DNA of 33,412 nt from Candidatus Fimimorpha faecalis (lineage in GTDB: Bacteria; Bacillota; Clostridia; Lachnospirales; Lachnospiraceae), in NCBI GenBank assembly GCA_018712075.1, contig DVHN01000172.1, positions 1-33,412 of the forward strand, given 5' to 3'. Position 1 is the first letter of the stretch. Every line of letters starts with the position of its first letter. Made by a program: the position numbers and the translations under genes. The notes beneath the pieces are model-generated. The model was not told the DNA's origin, searched no databases, and saw only the letters and a list, made by a program, of their open reading frames with translations. Below, piece by piece: positions 8,684-16,291 of the stretch.

Positions 8684-9976
8684 TTATTGCGCTTCTTCTG
8701 CAATTTTCTCATTCATCATCGTGGTTACATTTTCACATGCTGTAACCATTTCTTCTTCACCATTCCATACTTTCTTAAACTCTTCTACCATTGGATTCCA
8801 CCATGCAAGTGTGGATTTTGTAGCTGGACGGAATACCGTATCTTCCATAGCATCCAAATATGGCTGTAAGTTAAATTCTGTTGTACTATTTACCCAAGCG
8901 TCAGATACGCCTTTATAAGCAGCCATCGTTACACCAAGCTCTGCCTGTTTTTGCTGCATTTCTTTTGTTGCAAACCATTCAATTAACTTATATGCTGCGG
9001 TTGGATTGCTTGTGTTTGCAGAAGCAGCCCATCCAAGACCATTATAAAGAGAAATACTTCTTCCTGTTTCAGAATCTTTTGGAAGTCTTGCAACATCTGC
9101 ATGTTCTACAATGTATTCGTTTTCTTTAAATGGTGCTACCATCCAGGAACCTTGAGAAATCATAGCAACCTTTCCAGAATTAAACAATACATCGGTACCA
9201 GTTTCAGACATTGTAGATGCTGGAGGCATTACTTCTTTAATAAGCTTATCTACGAATTCCATTGCTTCCACTGTCTTTGGATCATCAAAACCTGATTTTC
9301 CTTCTTCATTCAATACACATCCGCCCATTGTATAAATAATATTCATCCATGTATCTTGTTCATTCGATGGATTTGCAGCAAAACCATACTGACTTCCATC
9401 CTCTTTAGTCAGTTGTTTTGCAATTTCATAGAAATCATCCCAAGTCCAACTTCCATCTGGATATGGAATACCTGCTTCGTCAAACATCGTCTTGTTATAC
9501 CATATTGCAACAGTATCCATATCTTTTGGCAATGCATAGGTTTTACCGTCATATTGATACATTTCCTTTAAGTCATCTGGGAACTTATCCATTTCCAGTA
9601 CTTCACTGGAATTTACCTGATCCGTAATGTCTAATAAAATACCATTTGACATATACTTCACAGCTTCATTGGAATGCATCCAAAATACATCTGGCATATC
9701 TCCACCAGATGCTCCTGCTTCCAGAAGTGTCCAGTAGCTATCCCATGTAATAACTTGAAGGTTTGTCTTTACACCAGTCTCCGCAGTGAAATCATCTAAG
9801 ATTTGCTGCAAGCCTGCCTGTTGACCTCCATCCCAGATTGCTACATTTAATTCGCCTCCTAGCTCTCCAGAATCTCCTCCACCATTATTGCCGCCATTAT
9901 TTCCGCACCCAGCAAATGTTGTTACTGACATCACTGCTACCAGCCCTAAAGCTGTCCATTTTTTCAAATTTCTCAT
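8684..9976 (-). CDS. msmE: extracellular sugar-binding lipoprotein of ABC importer
   Basis: Substrate-binding lipoprotein (430 residues) that delivers sugar to the two permeases. The chosen ATG at 9976 is preceded by AAAGGAAGG and opens a lipoprotein signal peptide: a basic start (MRNLKKW), a hydrophobic core and the lipobox FAGC with Cys24. A Gly/Asn-rich linker (GNNGGNNGGG) follows. A longer frame reaches 10069, but it adds a basic stretch before the signal peptide without a ribosome binding site and would cross the predicted transcription start. The body shows family-1 solute-binding features such as ALPKDMDTVAIWYNKTMFDEAGIP and the C-terminal tryptophans. It is the first gene of the importer operon. 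The substrate is inferred to be raffinose-family alpha-galactosides because of the GH36 genes and the AraC regulator. Confidence 0.9.
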   Translation of the reverse strand: MRNLKKWTALGLVAVMSVTTFAGCGNNGGNNGGGDSGELGGELNVAIWDGGQQAGLQQILDDFTAETGVKTNLQVITWDSYWTLLEAGASGGDMPDVFWMHSNEAVKYMSNGILLDITDQVNSSEVLEMDKFPDDLKEMYQYDGKTYALPKDMDTVAIWYNKTMFDEAGIPYPDGSWTWDDFYEIAKQLTKEDGSQYGFAANPSNEQDTWMNIIYTMGGCVLNEEGKSGFDDPKTVEAMEFVDKLIKEVMPPASTMSETGTDVLFNSGKVAMISQGSWMVAPFKENEYIVEHADVARLPKDSETGRSISLYNGLGWAASANTSNPTAAYKLIEWFATKEMQQKQAELGVTMAAYKGVSDAWVNSTTEFNLQPYLDAMEDTVFRPATKSTLAWWNPMVEEFKKVWNGEEEMVTACENVTTMMNEKIAEEAQ

Positions 9977-10022
9977 GTTTTTCCTTCCTTTCTTCATCAT
10001 TTTATCTTTGTTTGTGAAATAA

Positions 10023-10051
10023 ATTATAGTATTTTTTGTATATTTTGTACA
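10023..10051 (-). promoter_or_regulatory. promoter of the sugar importer operon
   Basis: On the minus strand TGTACA (10046-10051) is separated by exactly 17 bp from a perfect TATAAT (10023-10028), predicting a start near 10016 and a 40-nt leader before the binding-protein ATG. The -35 box matches the consensus at 4 of 6 positions, as expected for an activator-dependent promoter. The repeat array begins 18 bp upstream of the -35. Confidence 0.6.
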
Positions 10052-10068
10052 TATACTAATAAGTTTCA

Positions 10069-10259
10069 TTTATGGAAATATTAACTTAGAAAAATGTGAT
10101 ATTATTATGGAAATATTAAAATGATAAAATAAGGACTCATTTATGGAAAAATAAAAATAGAAAAATCAAACCTTTTTATGAAAATATCAGAATAGAAAAA
10201 TCAAACCTTTTTATGGAAATATCAATTCATAAAATAGTATTAGTTTATGAAAAAATCAA
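10069..10259. repeat. six phased direct repeats (~35-bp period), probable regulator-binding array
   Basis: Six copies of a motif close to TTTATGGAAATATTAA start at 10069, 10104, 10140, 10175, 10210 and 10244, giving spacings of 35, 36, 35, 35 and 34 bp. Copies 3-5 also share the intervening AATAGAAAAATCAAACC segment, so part of the array is a true tandem repeat, while copies 1, 2 and 6 share mainly the core. The array fills the space between the importer promoter and the divergent AraC-type gene. The core is a plausible half-site series for that regulator (inference). Confidence 0.7.
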
Positions 10260-10352
10260 AACAAAAATATAAAAACAGAACAAAAAAACAGTTTATAATA
10301 ACATTTTTTAGATTTTTTTGAAATATATATAGAAAAATCGCCTCAAGTATAG

Positions 10353-10390
10353 TATAATTATCATAATTCAAAAAAGTGATTTGTTATAAT
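10353..10390 (+). promoter_or_regulatory. candidate promoter region of the AraC-type gene
   Basis: Two perfect TATAAT hexamers occur at 10353-10358 and 10385-10390, upstream of the ATG at 10422. Neither has a convincing -35 box at 16-18 bp, so the true start is uncertain. The remainder of the 9977-10421 gap holds the importer promoter, the repeat array and very AT-rich DNA, and no further gene. Confidence 0.35.
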
Positions 10391-10421
10391 TAACTAATTT
10401 ATTGATACTGGAGATGATAAA

Positions 10422-11336
10422 ATGAGACATGTTAAATATACTAATTCCGCTAATTTCCATTGTTTGGAACACCTTAGCGAAACTTCCATGGATCTTTACT
10501 TAATTCACGTTGGAAAGGAAACCTGTTCTCCTGGCCATGCTTATGGGCCTTCTGGCCGTGATGAATATATTATTCACTTTGTCATATCTGGCAAAGGTAT
10601 TTTTACGACTCATGGGATTACTTATCACTTAAAAGCAAACGAAATGTTTCTAATCCGCCCTGATGAAGATATATTTTACCAAGCAGATACAGAAGATCCT
10701 TGGTCTTATTTTTGGATTGGATTTAATGGAATCATGACGAAAAAACTTTTAAATAGCTGCGGTTTTTCTAAAAAAAGCCCCGTACTTCCTATAGCCAATA
10801 TTGAAACTGTTAAATCACTTGTTTCCCAAATTTTAGATGCTTCGCATCTAACATTCAGTCATGAATTAAAAAGAAAAGCTTTTTTATTGGCATTGTTTTC
10901 CTATTTAATTGATTCCCATCAAGATTTAAATGCTTCATCGAAAAATAAATATGAACACAACAGTAATACTTACGTAGTCCAGGCAATTGATTATATTAAA
11001 CAACATCATTCCCTTGGAATCAACGTTTCAGACATAGCGGATTATATTGGAATTAGCCGTGCTTACTTAAACCGTACTTTTCAAAAAGAACTGGGAATTT
11101 CTGTACAACGTTTCCTCGTTGACTTTCGTATGCATAAAGCAGCAAATTTATTAGTTTCTTCCAACTCTTCCATAAACGAAATCGCCGATGCAGTCGGATA
11201 TGATGATGCACTCGCCTTTTCCAAAGCCTTTAAAAAGAAATTTAATTTTAGTCCTAAAAATTTCCGAGAACATAAAGATATTGCACGTCATTATAAGGAG
11301 AAACAACTCGTCGATCACCAACAAGATTTTTATTAA
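10422..11336 (+). CDS. AraC-family transcriptional regulator, MsmR/RafR type
   Basis: Cytoplasmic sugar-responsive regulator, 304 residues. The N-terminal cupin-like AraC-binding domain (about 20-150) includes the typical 'GPSGRDEYIIHFVISGKG' and 'WSYFWIGFNG' segments. The C-terminal part (about 195-295) holds two helix-turn-helix motifs: VSDIADYIGISRAYLNRTF and INEIADAVGYDDALAFSKAF, followed by the family end FNFSPKNFRE. It is divergent from the importer operon, and GGAG lies 8 nt before the ATG. Regulators of this type activate raffinose/melibiose operons in the presence of alpha-galactosides. The phased repeats between it and the importer promoter are its likely targets (inference). Confidence 0.9.
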   Translation: MRHVKYTNSANFHCLEHLSETSMDLYLIHVGKETCSPGHAYGPSGRDEYIIHFVISGKGIFTTHGITYHLKANEMFLIRPDEDIFYQADTEDPWSYFWIGFNGIMTKKLLNSCGFSKKSPVLPIANIETVKSLVSQILDASHLTFSHELKRKAFLLALFSYLIDSHQDLNASSKNKYEHNSNTYVVQAIDYIKQHHSLGINVSDIADYIGISRAYLNRTFQKELGISVQRFLVDFRMHKAANLLVSSNSSINEIADAVGYDDALAFSKAFKKKFNFSPKNFREHKDIARHYKEKQLVDHQQDFY

Positions 11337-11353
11337 AAAAATTATATAAAAAT

Positions 11354-11408
11354 GAAAGAAAGCATGTAAGGTTCAAAATATCTTCCATTCACTTACACGC
11401 TTTCTTTA
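11354..11408. terminator. bidirectional terminator
   Basis: A 16-bp stem (11355-11370 with 11392-11407, one mismatch that becomes G-U on the minus strand) is flanked by T-rich runs in both directions. It lies between the plus-strand AraC gene (ends 11336) and the minus-strand genes ending at 11438, so it can serve both. Confidence 0.7.
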
Positions 11409-11437
11409 TTTAAGAACAAACCTCATTATAATTCTTG

Positions 11438-11638
11438 TTAATCTGCTGCATTATCAATCACTTTTTCAATCATAATAATCAATCCACTACCTATAAGCCA
11501 AATAAAAAATATAAGTAAAACGCATATAATAAACATTTCATCTCTTTCCAATGCTCCTATATTTAGCATTGCTTTGCATAAAATACACGTCCAGGCAATT
11601 TTTCCTCCATTCACTATAACTGACACTATAAACTGCAA
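11438..11638 (-). CDS. small hydrophobic protein behind the Bce-type permease (hypothetical)
   Basis: A 66-codon frame that would start at TTG (11638), with AAGG-type sequence 4-12 nt upstream. It encodes two hydrophobic segments (about 5-27 and 35-57) separated by a short polar loop, and ends acidic. It lies 82 bp after the stop of the BceB-like gene with no terminator between, and directly before the bidirectional terminator, so it would be the last gene of that operon. I do not recognise a family. The rare start codon and unremarkable ribosome site keep confidence low; an ATG start inside the frame would leave about 43 residues with one membrane segment. Confidence 0.4.
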   Translation of the reverse strand: MQFIVSVIVNGGKIAWTCILCKAMLNIGALERDEMFIICVLLIFFIWLIGSGLIIMIEKVIDNAAD

Positions 11639-11720
11639 ATTTCCTTACCTTATTGCAATCGCTCTATTTTTATTATTATGATACGCAAAAGATTAAATTT
11701 TTCCTTTGTTTCCTGGACCC

Positions 11721-13727
11721 TTACTTATTTTCCTCTATCATTTTGTTACATCCCAAATGTGCAATCCAGAAATAGCCACCATAAATAAGTATAATCACTA
11801 TTGATGTAGTAATAAGCGATGGAAGCATTTGCTCTGATTCATAAATCCCAAGCATTTGATTACATACTTGAATTCCAAAGATGGAATGAATGATGGAAAG
11901 AATCAATGGAAATCCAAAAAAGATACTATGTTGTTGGAGTAATGCACGATGAATCTCTTTTTCTTTTGCTCCCAATTTTCTTAATAGTGCATACTTTTCT
12001 TTACTATCTGCCGCATCCGACATTTCCTTCAATGCCAAAATTGCAGCGCCTGTCATCATAAATACAATTCCAAGATATAGCCCAAGAAAAATATACATCG
12101 CACTTGTTCCAATATTATCATCATAAATATTAGAACGTGTTCCTCTATAAACTGGCTCCCATTTTGCATCATTTGGATTCAATTGCTGATCAAACGCATC
12201 ACTATCTATAAAATCCTTCCACTCACGATCATTTTCCTTTTGATCAGAATAGTTTGCAATATAATAATTACAATACCACTCTTTTTCTTGGACAATGACG
12301 GAATCTGGTACAATCATTACTCCCATATTCATTGGACTATAACTCATTGTTAAAAACCCAGTTTGACAACTAAAATACTTTGGGTGATACAATTGTCCAT
12401 CAATTTGAATTTGAGGACTCTTTTTTAGTCCTTCGTTCCACTGTATAACCATATTTTCATAATCCGCTAACAAAATAAATTCATCTTCCTCTAACGAATA
12501 TTCTGAGAAATGATAAATTTGAGCCACCTTATTATAATCACTAACTCGCATTAAAGGAATCCGAGCCTTATTAAAGGTATCCCCAAAATCTACAATTTTG
12601 TCCAGAATAGAAGCATTTGTCACCGTCTCTTTTTCAAATGTACTGACATCCACAACTTCTTTGAAACTATTCTCATCAATTTTTTGTTCTTCCAATACAT
12701 CGAAAACCGAATAACCATCCCTCATGTCTTTATACAAACTAATCGACGCTGGTGCCAGCGATTCCATAATTCCATCTTTATATCCCTTTAATGTAAACGC
12801 AGCAGATAACACACAAATCGTTAAAAATAACAAGAGACAAATGATACTGCCTGAAATTACAGTCGTATTTATTTTATTCGATATTTCCCCCAATACGAAT
12901 GAATTCAGTTTTCTTCTATAAAAATGGGGAATCTTTTTTACTACCTGTACCAACATTCCAGCCATTGACCAAAAGATAAGAACGGTTCCAACAATTCCAA
13001 GTAAAATTTGGATTAGTACGTCCCCTTGCGTTTGTAAGTCTTCTGCCCCTACTGTTACATTATAATATGCATAACCAAGCATCCCTACTGCTGCCAAAAA
13101 TATAATCAAACAAACCAATGGATTTTTTAACTGATTTTTTTCCTGCTTTTTATTTGCTGTTAGTAAATCAATTAGTTTCGCTTTGCGAATCGTGATGAAA
13201 TAAAAAATAATTGCAGCCACATAGATCACAGAAAAATATACGATACATCTTAAAATTGCATTCCACGAAATGACAAACATAAATTGCTCCATATTAGCTT
13301 CAAATAAATTGGCAACCAACAATGACATAAACTGAGAAAGTCCAATTCCTACGACTAATCCTACCATAAGAGAAATCACTCCAATAATAAAAGTTTCCCA
13401 GAAAAGAATTTTAGAAATTTTCCATCGACTCATTCCCAACGTCATATAAATGCCAAATTCATTTTTTCGTTTCCTCATCATAAAATGGCTGGCATACACA
13501 ATTAAATATCCTAAAATTAACGCAACAAGAATACTCATCCCAGATAATACTCCATTCATTGTAGCGATAATATCCTCTTTTGTTTTGGAAACTTCCATCA
13601 TCGCTGCCTGGGTTCCAATGGCATTAAACATATAAAAAACTGCAACACCTAAAATTAAAGTAAAAAAATAAATCGAATAATCTTTTATACTTTTTTTAAA
13701 GTTTTTTACTGACAGTTTAAATAACAT
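11721..13727 (-). CDS. bceB: BceB-type ABC transporter permease (peptide-antibiotic sensing/resistance)
   Basis: Permease of a Bce-type detoxification module, 668 residues. The pattern fits the family: one N-terminal helix, an FtsX-like group of helices (about 60-310), a large extracellular domain of about 210 residues (about 315-530) and three C-terminal helices. FtsX-type motifs are MRKRKNEFGIYMTLGMSRWKI near residue 84 and KEKYALLRKLGAKEKEI in the C-terminal half. Such permeases bind peptide antibiotics or their lipid targets and also signal flux to a partner histidine kinase. The start overlaps the ATPase gene by 11 bp, preceded by GGAGGTGA. The matching kinase and regulator lie upstream. 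The symbol is by family analogy; the drug recognised cannot be read from the sequence. Confidence 0.88.
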   Translation of the reverse strand: MLFKLSVKNFKKSIKDYSIYFFTLILGVAVFYMFNAIGTQAAMMEVSKTKEDIIATMNGVLSGMSILVALILGYLIVYASHFMMRKRKNEFGIYMTLGMSRWKISKILFWETFIIGVISLMVGLVVGIGLSQFMSLLVANLFEANMEQFMFVISWNAILRCIVYFSVIYVAAIIFYFITIRKAKLIDLLTANKKQEKNQLKNPLVCLIIFLAAVGMLGYAYYNVTVGAEDLQTQGDVLIQILLGIVGTVLIFWSMAGMLVQVVKKIPHFYRRKLNSFVLGEISNKINTTVISGSIICLLLFLTICVLSAAFTLKGYKDGIMESLAPASISLYKDMRDGYSVFDVLEEQKIDENSFKEVVDVSTFEKETVTNASILDKIVDFGDTFNKARIPLMRVSDYNKVAQIYHFSEYSLEEDEFILLADYENMVIQWNEGLKKSPQIQIDGQLYHPKYFSCQTGFLTMSYSPMNMGVMIVPDSVIVQEKEWYCNYYIANYSDQKENDREWKDFIDSDAFDQQLNPNDAKWEPVYRGTRSNIYDDNIGTSAMYIFLGLYLGIVFMMTGAAILALKEMSDAADSKEKYALLRKLGAKEKEIHRALLQQHSIFFGFPLILSIIHSIFGIQVCNQMLGIYESEQMLPSLITTSIVIILIYGGYFWIAHLGCNKMIEENK

Positions 13728-14484
13728 GATTTAAATCACCTCCAAGCAGTGAGACAACATCAATAATCTTATTAAAAAATTGTTTCCTGTCATCATTCCC
13801 TTTACGAATCTCATCAAATAATTTTCCATCTTTAATAAAAATAACACGATTCGCATAACTAGCTGAAAACGCATCATGCGTTACCATTAAAATCGTTGTT
13901 TGAAGCTGATAATTTAAATCATTGAGACTTTCCAGCAGCATGGCGGAACTTTTTGAATCCAAGGCCCCAGTTGGCTCATCTGCCAATACCAATTTCGGAT
14001 TTGTGATAAGAGCTCTCGCACAAGCCACCCTTTGTTTCTGTCCTCCCGACATTTGATAAGGATACTTTTGCAATACATCGATAATATTCAGTTTCTCTGC
14101 CATTTTTTCCACCCTCTTATTAATAGTAGCGGGAGAAACATTTTGAATCTGCAACGCCAATGCAATATTATCATATGCATTCAATGTATCTAATAAGTTA
14201 AAATCTTGAAAGATAAATCCAAGCTGTTCACAGCGAAACTTCGTAAGTGCAGTTCCCTTTAAATTTGTAATATTTGTTCCATCTAATTCAATGGTTCCGC
14301 TTGTTACTCGATCAATTGTAGAAATACAATTTAACAATGTTGTTTTTCCAGAACCGCTTGCTCCCATAATTGCAATAAATTCTCCCTTATCTACACCAAA
14401 GCTCATATCATCAATGGCTTTCGTTAAGCTAGAGCGACTTCCATAATACTTTACAATGTGTTCAATTTTCAGTAATTGATTCAT
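13717..14484 (-). CDS. bceA: BceA-type ABC transporter ATPase
   Basis: ATPase subunit of the Bce-type transporter, 255 residues. Walker A GASGSGKTT (about 41-49), Q-loop LGFIFQDFNLLDTL, signature MSGGQKQRVACARAL, Walker B LVLADEPTGALD and H-loop MVTHD are all intact, and the sequence is of the MacB/LolD/BceA class. AAAGGAG lies 9 nt before the ATG. It heads the bceAB transcript, preceded by its own promoter and a perfect inverted repeat resembling a BceR-type operator. Confidence 0.9.
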   Translation of the reverse strand: MNQLLKIEHIVKYYGSRSSLTKAIDDMSFGVDKGEFIAIMGASGSGKTTLLNCISTIDRVTSGTIELDGTNITNLKGTALTKFRCEQLGFIFQDFNLLDTLNAYDNIALALQIQNVSPATINKRVEKMAEKLNIIDVLQKYPYQMSGGQKQRVACARALITNPKLVLADEPTGALDSKSSAMLLESLNDLNYQLQTTILMVTHDAFSASYANRVIFIKDGKLFDEIRKGNDDRKQFFNKIIDVVSLLGGDLNHVI

Positions 14485-14536
14485 ATCCAGAAACTCCTTT
14501 CTAAACCTTCATGCCCGTTCTGTGGGTACTACCAGT

Positions 14537-14565
14537 ATTATATAATTCTTCTGCTTATGAATCCA
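14537..14565 (-). promoter_or_regulatory. candidate bceAB promoter
   Basis: A perfect TATAAT (14537-14542 on the minus strand) lies 53 bp before the bceA ATG. The -35 position (TGGATT, 14560-14565, 17-bp spacer) is poor, which fits a promoter that needs activation. The inverted repeat at 14584-14601 is centred about 62 bp upstream of the predicted start near 14530. Confidence 0.45.
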
Positions 14566-14578
14566 TCGATCTATATAA

Positions 14579-14606
14579 AATAACCTTACATTGCTGTAAG
14601 GTTATT
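14579..14606 (-). terminator. terminator of the kinase gene
   Basis: A perfect 12-bp stem (14579-14590 with 14595-14606) with the 4-nt loop TTGC overlaps the kinase stop codon at 14602. In minus-strand RNA it is followed by TTTTATATAG. It would separate the exporter/regulator/kinase transcript from bceAB. The same DNA contains the putative operator listed separately. Confidence 0.6.
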
Positions 14607-14619
14607 GAGCTACTGTAAG
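14584..14619 (-). promoter_or_regulatory. putative BceR-type operator (7-4-7 repeat plus extra half-site)
   Basis: CCTTACA-TTGC-TGTAAGG (14584-14601) is a perfect 7-4-7 inverted repeat, the arrangement known for BceR-like regulators. A further TGTAAG half-site (14614-14619) follows the right-hand TGTAAG (14595-14600) after exactly 13 bp, inside the end of the kinase gene. The match to the published main-site / 13-bp linker / secondary-site layout is from memory and needs a binding or motif check. Confidence 0.5.
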
Positions 14620-15618
14620 ATACAAATCCTGATCAAAATCAATTCTTACTTCTGTATATTCATTTTGTTTGGAGTCAATTGTTATTTTATGTCCCAATTC
14701 TCTAGCCATTCGATTGCATAAATACAGTCCTAGCCCTGTAGATGCCGCTGTCTTATGCCCATTCTCTCCTGTAAAGCATTTCTCGAATACTCTTGGTAAA
14801 TCAGCCAAAGCAATTCCAATTCCATTGTCTCGAATACAAAGCCGTAATCCATGTTCTATTTTAACACAAGTAAATAAAATCTCTGGATTCTCTTTTCTCC
14901 TATATTTAACGGAATTACTGACAATCTGACCGATCATAAAACTAAGCCACTTTTTATCCGTCAGTACAAAACATTCTGGTACTTGTTGTAAAATCTTTAT
15001 TTGATTTAAAATCAAACTATCCTTATTTTCTTTTATTACTATATCCACAATATCTTTTAAACAGCATTCCTTTATTACATAATCCTTTTGAGGCACTTCG
15101 CTTCGAATATAATAAAGAACTTGTTCCACATAAGTCTCAATTTTTCTTACCTGTTCCCGCAATGCTCTTGGATAATCTTTTTTATTATTATAGATCATCA
15201 GTTTCAAACTTGTAATCGGAAGTTTAATTTCATGAACCCAAGTTTCAATATATTGTTTGAATTCCTTGTTTTTTCTAACTTGAGAAAAAATTTCATCATT
15301 CATCGATTTTGAAATTTGTTCCAGCCACTGGTAAAACAGACTTCCTTCCAAAAAATCGGGTTGCTCTATCATTTCAATTAGCAAAAATTTTTTGTCCAAT
15401 TGTAAAAGCTGCTCTTTTATTTTTTGATAATACTGTTTTTTTCTCTGATAATTATAGGTGACAATAACAATTCCACTTCCTGTCAAAACCACTTGCAGGA
15501 AAATGTGCAATTCAATCGCAGTCTTAAATAGTAGTAAAATTGCTTCTACAATTACAACCATCCCAACAAAAATACCAATTGATATTTTATGATCGTTCAA
15601 ATAATCCCAAAGTCTCAT
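14602..15618 (-). CDS. bceS: BceS-type intramembrane-sensing histidine kinase
   Basis: Sensor kinase of a Bce-type module, 338 residues. Two membrane helices (about 13-31 and 37-55) are joined by only a few residues, so there is no extracellular sensor domain, as expected for kinases that read the state of their transporter. The phosphoacceptor is His129 in WVHEIKLPITSLKL. The N box (IVSNSVKYRRK), DNGIGIA and STGLGLYLCNRMARELG complete the ATP-binding part. Its ATG overlaps the response-regulator stop by 4 nt, indicating coupled translation. The 3' end overlaps a terminator/operator element. Confidence 0.92.
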   Translation of the reverse strand: MRLWDYLNDHKISIGIFVGMVVIVEAILLLFKTAIELHIFLQVVLTGSGIVIVTYNYQRKKQYYQKIKEQLLQLDKKFLLIEMIEQPDFLEGSLFYQWLEQISKSMNDEIFSQVRKNKEFKQYIETWVHEIKLPITSLKLMIYNNKKDYPRALREQVRKIETYVEQVLYYIRSEVPQKDYVIKECCLKDIVDIVIKENKDSLILNQIKILQQVPECFVLTDKKWLSFMIGQIVSNSVKYRRKENPEILFTCVKIEHGLRLCIRDNGIGIALADLPRVFEKCFTGENGHKTAASTGLGLYLCNRMARELGHKITIDSKQNEYTEVRIDFDQDLYLTVAQ

Positions 15619-16283
15619 ACTAATAAATATCCTTGCTTTCTTCTCGTCTGAATTACACCTGAAAGTCCAATTTCACTTAGCTTTTTCCGAAGTCGATTGA
15701 TATTAACCGTCAATGTATTGTCGTCCACAAAGTTATTATAATCCCATAGATAATCCATCAAATCATCTCTAGACACAATTTCTCCCTTATGTTGTAATAA
15801 GAAGTAAAAAATGGTCAGTTCGTTTTTGGATAATATCAATTCTTGATCTTGATACTGTATGGAACTTCTCAGCAAATTCAATGTAACTCCACGATAATTT
15901 TGTTTTTCCTGAGCTGGCTGTTTTCCTGAACGCTTTAACAATGCTTGGATTCGCAATAATAGCAAGGTTGGATTATACGGTTTTGTCACATAATCATCGG
16001 CTCCATAACTCATGCTCATAATCTCATCTACTTCAGTCGTTTTACTCGTTAGCATAATAATGGGTATTTCTGAGTTTTCCCGAATTTCTCTTAAAATCGC
16101 TTGTCCATTCGCACCTGGAAGCAGGATATCAAGCAAAATTAAATCTGGAGTAAACTTAATTATTTTCTCAGCAGCGTTTTTATATTCCAACAGTTGGTAT
16201 ACATCATATCCATTATTAATTAGAAGATGTTTTAATTCATTTCGAAGTGTTGGATCATCTTCCACAATTACTATTTTCTGCAT
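15615..16283 (-). CDS. bceR: BceR-type OmpR/PhoB-family response regulator
   Basis: Response regulator of 222 residues from the ATG at 16283, which has AGGAG 5 nt upstream; an upstream TTG at 16286 is too close to that site. The receiver domain has the acidic pair in IVIVEDDPTL, phosphoacceptor Asp52 in LILLDILLPG, and Thr/Lys in MLTSK and DYVTKPYNP. The C-terminal winged helix ends in NINRLRKKL...IQTRRKQGYLLV. The ribosome site overlaps the stop of the ABC exporter gene before it, so regulator and exporter share a transcript. It is expected to activate bceAB through the repeat at 14584-14619 and possibly its own operon. Confidence 0.92.
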   Translation of the reverse strand: MQKIVIVEDDPTLRNELKHLLINNGYDVYQLLEYKNAAEKIIKFTPDLILLDILLPGANGQAILREIRENSEIPIIMLTSKTTEVDEIMSMSYGADDYVTKPYNPTLLLLRIQALLKRSGKQPAQEKQNYRGVTLNLLRSSIQYQDQELILSKNELTIFYFLLQHKGEIVSRDDLMDYLWDYNNFVDDNTLTVNINRLRKKLSEIGLSGVIQTRRKQGYLLV

Positions 16284-16291
16284 CAATTCTC

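Noticed and set aside
9977-10069. Longer N-terminus for the sugar-binding lipoprotein
   Set aside because: It would add basic residues before a good signal peptide, lacks a ribosome site, and extends past the predicted transcription start.
10069-10259. The ~35-bp periodic repeats as a CRISPR array
   Set aside because: Conserved units are about 16 bp, intervening segments are partly the same instead of unique, all DNA is extremely AT-rich, and no cas genes are near. A regulatory array fits better.
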